A stretch of DNA of 64,000 nt, from the NCBI GenBank assembly GCA_036389335.1, contig DASVQC010000020.1, positions 61,970-125,969 on the forward strand. The letters are read 5' to 3'. Position 1 is the first letter of the stretch. The number at the start of each line of letters is the position of its first letter. The DNA comes from JAIVGV01 sp036389335. GTDB lineage: Bacteria; Acidobacteriota; Blastocatellia; Pyrinomonadales; Pyrinomonadaceae. This document shows, piece after piece, positions 60,346 to 64,000 of this stretch. Both the position numbers and the translations under genes were made by a program. Below the pieces are notes generated by a model. The model was not told the DNA's origin and ran no database searches. It saw nothing but the letters and a program-made list of their open reading frames with translations.

Positions 60346-62556
60346 ACGGCTTTCGATCCTTTGCAGCCACGTCTCGACGCGCGCGGCGTCGTCGCGCGTC
60401 AACTCTTGCGCGCCGAAGCGGACGCGGTTGTAGGCGCGCGTGACGAGCAGGGCTTCGGGCACGTCGAGCGCGCCCGCGAATTCGAGCGGCGTCTGGTGCG
60501 ACTCGCGCCTTAAGCCCCGCGCGGCGAGCGCCCGGTTCATGCGCTCGTAGAAGGTGATCGCCGAGCGATCCGCGCCGCGCCGACCCTTCGGCCCGCGCCG
60601 CAGGCCGAAGCCGCGCCGCCGCGCGACGATCACACAGAGGGCCGCGGCGGAGCCGACGAGCAGCACGAAGAGCGCGGGATCGACGCCGAGCGGGCGGCCC
60701 TTCGCCGACAGCGCCGTCGAGAAGTGCGCCCAGGACGCGGCGAGGCTCGCCGTCAGAGCGCCGAGGAAGCGCGCGCCCGTGTGGCGGTAGGCGGCGACGT
60801 CGCGGCGCACCTCGGAGGCGAGCTGCCGCTGCTCCTGCCGGTCGTAATCCACCACCCACTGTATCCAGAAAACTTCCAGGGCCTCCGCGTACTTGTCGAG
60901 CGCGCCGCGCAAGCCCGCCTGCTGCGCGTGCGCGGGCCGCCCCACGTTCGGCGTCGGATCGAAGCTGACCCACGTGTCCGACGCGGGGAAATAGACCTCG
61001 ACCCACGAGTGGGCGTCCGACTGCCGCACGGTGTAAACGTCCGCAGCGTCGTTGTACTCGCCCATCTGGAAGCCGTTGACGACGCGCGCGGCGATGCCGA
61101 CCGAGCGCAGCATCGTCGCCATCGCCGCGGCGAAGTATTCGCAGTGCCCCTCGCGGACGCGGAAGATGAAGTCGGCGAGCGGGTCGTCGCCGCCCGCCGT
61201 CATGTCGAGCGAGTAGCGGAACTCCCGCCGGAAGTAGCCCTCGACGACCCGCGCCGCGTCGTAGCGGTTGTCGGTCTCCCGGATGAGCGAGCGGGTCAGC
61301 TCTCTGATGCGGGGGTCGAGCGGCGCGGGGAGTTGGAGGTAGCGATCCGCCGCGTCGCGGTCGTAGGCCGCCAGATCGTCGCGCAGCGCGTCGAGCGGCG
61401 GCTCGGTCGTGTCGGAGAAGGCGCGGTAGGCGAGCCGCTCGGTCGGGTGCGGGCGCGTCGTCAAGCCGCCCTCGCTGTCGAGGCCGACGTAGGGGAGCGC
61501 GCCCTGCACGGCGACGGGGCGCGCGGCGGCGAAGAGGACGTTCGTGTCGTTCGGCTCGACGAAGAAGGTCTGCGTCGTCAGGCGTTCCAGGGCCCGCGTC
61601 GTGCCGAAGCGGAAGAGGTTGCGCTCCGCCGGCGGGACGAAAGTTTTTTCGGGCGCGGCGCGCGGCGCCGTCCTGCGCCAAGTGCGCCCGTCGAACTGAT
61701 CGAGCGCGACGCCGCGCCAGCGCAGGTAGAGGTTGCGCGCGGCGTAGGGGTCTTCGACGCGGACGCGCATCACGATCTGTTCGGTCTGTTGCAGCCGCCC
61801 GTACTCGCCGATGGTCAGCTCGTCGGAGAAGCCGACGAGGCTGCCGACGCCGCCCTCGGCGCGGGCGAGCGCGCTGCCCGTGAAGCGCGGCGTGAAGAAG
61901 AAGATCGGCAGGGCGAGCGCGAAGATGAGCGCGAGCAGGCACAGAGAGACGACGAGGAAGCGGCGCGCGTCGAGCGCGCGCGCGGAGCGCGCCTCGCGCC
62001 CGACGCCGAGGACGCGGCGCAGGAGCCCGGTGCGCGGGACGCGAAAATACTTCGTCTCGCCCTCGCGCACGCCCCGCCGGGCCTTCCTGATCTCGAAGCA
62101 GACGACGGTGGTGAGCGCGGCGAAGGCGTAGAGCGTGAGCGCGGCGACGAAGCGCGGGCTCAGGGAGAGCCCCGCCGAGAGCAGCACCTCGAAGAAGGAG
62201 ATGAGGTAGAGGAAGAGCCAGTCGCGGTCGTGCTTGGCGGCGAAGAGCTTAACCAGCGAGAGCAGGATGATGAAGTGCGCGAGGGCGTTGATGCTCGCGC
62301 GCCCGGCCTCCGCCCCGAACACGGCGGTCTGTAGTTTCCAGTCGACGTAGAAGAACGGGAGCGACGCGAGCACGGCGAAGAGGCTGACGCGCTCGGAGAG
62401 CTGCCAGCGCGTGCCCTCGGCCTTCCACGCCGCCGCGAGCGCGACGAGCAGGGCGGCGGCTAAGGCCAAGCTCACGCCGCCCGTCAGCGCGAGCGCGAGC
62501 ACGCCGCAGGCGACCGTGGCGTAGGAGGAGATACGGAAGAAGGTGTCGAACCGCAA
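60337..62556 (-). CDS. TgpA-like transglutaminase (DUF3488 plus transglutaminase core)
   Basis: 739 residues. Residues ~1-220 form about six TM helices (DUF3488/TgpA_N), the periplasmic transglutaminase core is at ~400-540 with catalytic Cys in REGHCEYFAAAMATMLRSVG, His in SDAHSWVEVYFP and Asp in WVSFDPTP; another TM near 625 and a DUF4129-like cytosolic tail. Likely a periplasmic protein cross-linking or peptidase-like enzyme. Its last residues (ESREA) lie in the heptamer arm. Confidence 0.93.
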   Translation of the reverse strand: MRFDTFFRISSYATVACGVLALALTGGVSLALAAALLVALAAAWKAEGTRWQLSERVSLFAVLASLPFFYVDWKLQTAVFGAEAGRASINALAHFIILLSLVKLFAAKHDRDWLFLYLISFFEVLLSAGLSLSPRFVAALTLYAFAALTTVVCFEIRKARRGVREGETKYFRVPRTGLLRRVLGVGREARSARALDARRFLVVSLCLLALIFALALPIFFFTPRFTGSALARAEGGVGSLVGFSDELTIGEYGRLQQTEQIVMRVRVEDPYAARNLYLRWRGVALDQFDGRTWRRTAPRAAPEKTFVPPAERNLFRFGTTRALERLTTQTFFVEPNDTNVLFAAARPVAVQGALPYVGLDSEGGLTTRPHPTERLAYRAFSDTTEPPLDALRDDLAAYDRDAADRYLQLPAPLDPRIRELTRSLIRETDNRYDAARVVEGYFRREFRYSLDMTAGGDDPLADFIFRVREGHCEYFAAAMATMLRSVGIAARVVNGFQMGEYNDAADVYTVRQSDAHSWVEVYFPASDTWVSFDPTPNVGRPAHAQQAGLRGALDKYAEALEVFWIQWVVDYDRQEQRQLASEVRRDVAAYRHTGARFLGALTASLAASWAHFSTALSAKGRPLGVDPALFVLLVGSAAALCVIVARRRGFGLRRGPKGRRGADRSAITFYERMNRALAARGLRRESHQTPLEFAGALDVPEALLVTRAYNRVRFGAQELTRDDAARVETWLQRIESREA

Positions 62557-62609
62557 TGCTCTTTTTTAAACGCCGCCCCCATTCCCCGCGCGGGCAAAGG
62601 GCCGCGCTC

Positions 62610-63458
62610 TCACTTCCTGATCAGGCGAATCTCGAAAAGTTTCGGCCAGAGTTTTCCGGTCACGAAGAGGCGGTCGCCCGCCTCGTCGTAGGCGATGCCG
62701 TTGAGCACGTCGGTGTCTGGGCCGCGGTCGGCTTCGGGCAGGAGCCCCGCGAGATCGACGGTGCCCGTGACGTTGCCCGTCTTGGGATCGATGCGGACGA
62801 TGCGGTCGGTCTGCCAGACGTTCGCGTAAATCTCGCCCTTGACGTACTCCAGCTCGTTCAGCTCGGCGACCGGACGCCCCTCCTCGGTGACGGCGACGGT
62901 GCGCCGGACGGCGAAGGTCTCCGGGTCGAGGAAGCGAATCTGGCTCGTGCCGTCGCTCATGATGAGCGACTCCGAGTCGTGCGTGAGCCCCCAGCCCTCG
63001 CCGGCGTATTTGAACTCGCCCGTCTTGGCGAAGTCGGCGGGGGCGTAGATGAACCCTTTGTTGTTCTGCCAAGTGAGCTGGAAGACCTTGTCGTGGAAGA
63101 CCGTCATCCCCTCGGCGAAGAACTCGCGCGCGACGGGGATGAACTTGAGCAGCTTGCCCGTCTTCAGCTCGACTTTGCGCAGCGACGACTCGCCGTACTG
63201 CCCGGTGCTTTCCCACAGGATGCCGTCCTTGTAGATCAGCCCCTGCGTGAACGCGCCGCGGTCGTGCGGGTAGACGTTTTTGATCTCGTAGGTGTAGGCG
63301 GCGGGCTTTTCGGTCGTGGGGCGGCGGGGCGTGCCTTGTCGGCCCCCTCCCGAGCCGGCGACCGGAGCGCGCGCGGCGGACGAGCCGTCGCCTGAGCCGC
63401 AGCCGAGGAGGAGGCAGGCGAGTGCGAGCGACGTTTTGACGAGCAGCAGATTCTTCAT
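62610..63458 (-). CDS. Glutaminyl-peptide cyclotransferase (lipoprotein)
   Basis: 282 residues from the ATG at 63458. Lipobox LLGC near 18. Forms a five-bladed propeller of the bacterial/plant glutamine cyclotransferase family (PF05096), which converts N-terminal Gln to pyroglutamate: YPHDRGAFTQGLIYKDGILWE, STGQYGESSLRKVEL, EGWGLTHDSESLIMSDGTSQ, ELNELEYVKGEIYANVWQTD and VLNGIAYDEAGDRLFVTGK are the family blades. Alternative GTG start at 63473 adds five residues. Confidence 0.94.
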   Translation of the reverse strand: MKNLLLVKTSLALACLLLGCGSGDGSSAARAPVAGSGGGRQGTPRRPTTEKPAAYTYEIKNVYPHDRGAFTQGLIYKDGILWESTGQYGESSLRKVELKTGKLLKFIPVAREFFAEGMTVFHDKVFQLTWQNNKGFIYAPADFAKTGEFKYAGEGWGLTHDSESLIMSDGTSQIRFLDPETFAVRRTVAVTEEGRPVAELNELEYVKGEIYANVWQTDRIVRIDPKTGNVTGTVDLAGLLPEADRGPDTDVLNGIAYDEAGDRLFVTGKLWPKLFEIRLIRK

Positions 63459-63604
63459 CGAGTTATGCGGCACGCGACCGGGGTTCTGGTTTTACTCTCG
63501 GCGCGCCGCGTCCGGAGCGGCGTCGTCCCCAACGCCGACCCGAAGGGGTCACGCCGCACGCCCTTTTTGGATGCGTTATTTTCGCAAGCCCGCCCGAAAA
63601 TATC

Positions 63605-63638
63605 AAAGCCCGCCTGAAGACATCTTCAGGCGGGCTTT
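63605..63638 (-). terminator. Intrinsic terminator of the rrn operon
   Basis: 16-bp perfect stem AAAGCCCGCCTGAAGA with its complement, loop TG on the minus strand, followed by GATATTTTC. Confidence 0.85.
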
Positions 63639-63647
63639 CGATTTTAA

Positions 63648-63763
<116 letters not shown>

Positions 63764-63889
63764 AAAACTTGTCAACCCCCGACTAGGGGAGGGCTTTGAT
63801 AATCGAATAGTGAATCTTTTCGTCCGCCCAGATCAAGCGTGCTCGTTTCATAAACTCTACCGGTCGGTTTTGCCGGCGGGTAAATTTTA

Positions 63890-64000
63890 TGGTCAAGCCT
63901 TGGGACTATTAGTACTGGTCAGCTAAACGTGTTACCACGCTTTCACACCCAGCCTATCACCTCGTGGTCTACAAGGAGTCTCACTGGCAGGTCTCATCTT
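63890..64000 (-). rRNA. rrl: 23S ribosomal RNA, 3' end only
   Basis: The minus strand contains GTGTGAAAGCGTGGTAACAC, TTTAGCTGACCAGTACTAAT and GGCTTGACC, the conserved 3' terminus of 23S rRNA. The gene continues past the right edge. Confidence 0.95.

Overview
The window is about 64 kb of GC-rich chromosome (roughly two-thirds GC). The lineage is not stated. The gene content points to Acidobacteriota, probably the Blastocatellia side: very large secreted beta-propeller (BNR/VPS10-like) proteins, Calx-beta plus DUF4214 exoproteins, a VWFA-related exported protein, S9 peptidases, a di-haem cytochrome of the DUF1111 type and a split gcvPA/gcvPB. This is inference from gene families; the 23S 3' end and 5S rRNA at the right edge would settle it.

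Layout. 1-1.7 kb: HNH endonuclease end, then a tRNA array (Phe, Val, Met, Ala-like, Thr, Asn, Lys, Ile) interleaved with long hairpins built from 7-nt repeats. 1.8-4.1 kb: a Ro60/TROVE RNA-binding protein followed by four tandem structured RNAs that I read as Y RNAs. They share a closing stem, an internal loop and a second stem; the last one carries a circularly permuted tRNA mimic and ends at a strong terminator. 4.1-7.4 kb: two DNA-repair glycosylases, psuG and a DUF4440 protein. 7.4-13 kb: a giant propeller protein and an S9 peptidase. 13.6-16.8 kb: an overlapping operon of amino-acid permease, aminotransferase and D-Ala-D-Ala dipeptidase. 17-21.5 kb: hybrid histidine kinase, a YdjM-like membrane protein and a YfgM-like TPR protein. 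21.7-23.6 kb: ECF sigma factor and anti-sigma factor. 23.7-31 kb: two secreted DUF4214 proteins and a small exported partner. 31.8-34 kb: di-haem cytochrome and a secreted protein.

34-38.8 kb: the glycine cleavage operon gcvT-gcvH-gcvPA-gcvPB. 39.1-40.4 kb: an AT-rich foreign gene for a membrane protein, followed by a recognisable integron attC site, i.e. a gene cassette with no integrase in view. 40.4-48.4 kb: small membrane, lipoprotein and hypothetical genes, another propeller protein, an LEA-like lipoprotein, a SET-domain protein and a CYTH protein. 48.5-53.3 kb: a Nat-type ABC exporter and the VWFA-related protein. 53.4-55.3 kb: three tandem paralogous small exported proteins. 55.4-63.5 kb: serA, pgpA, rimO, a TgpA-like transglutaminase and glutaminyl cyclase. 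63.6-64 kb: the distal end of an rrn operon on the minus strand.

Two features run across the window. First, there are about eighteen intergenic inverted repeats; most have arms that are tandem 7-nt units, with a different unit at different loci, and several genes on both strands take their stop codon and last few residues from these arms. Second, the Ro gene with four Y RNAs looks like a complete RNA-chaperone/tether locus with unusual diversification of the tethers. These two, and the integron cassette, are the most interesting parts.
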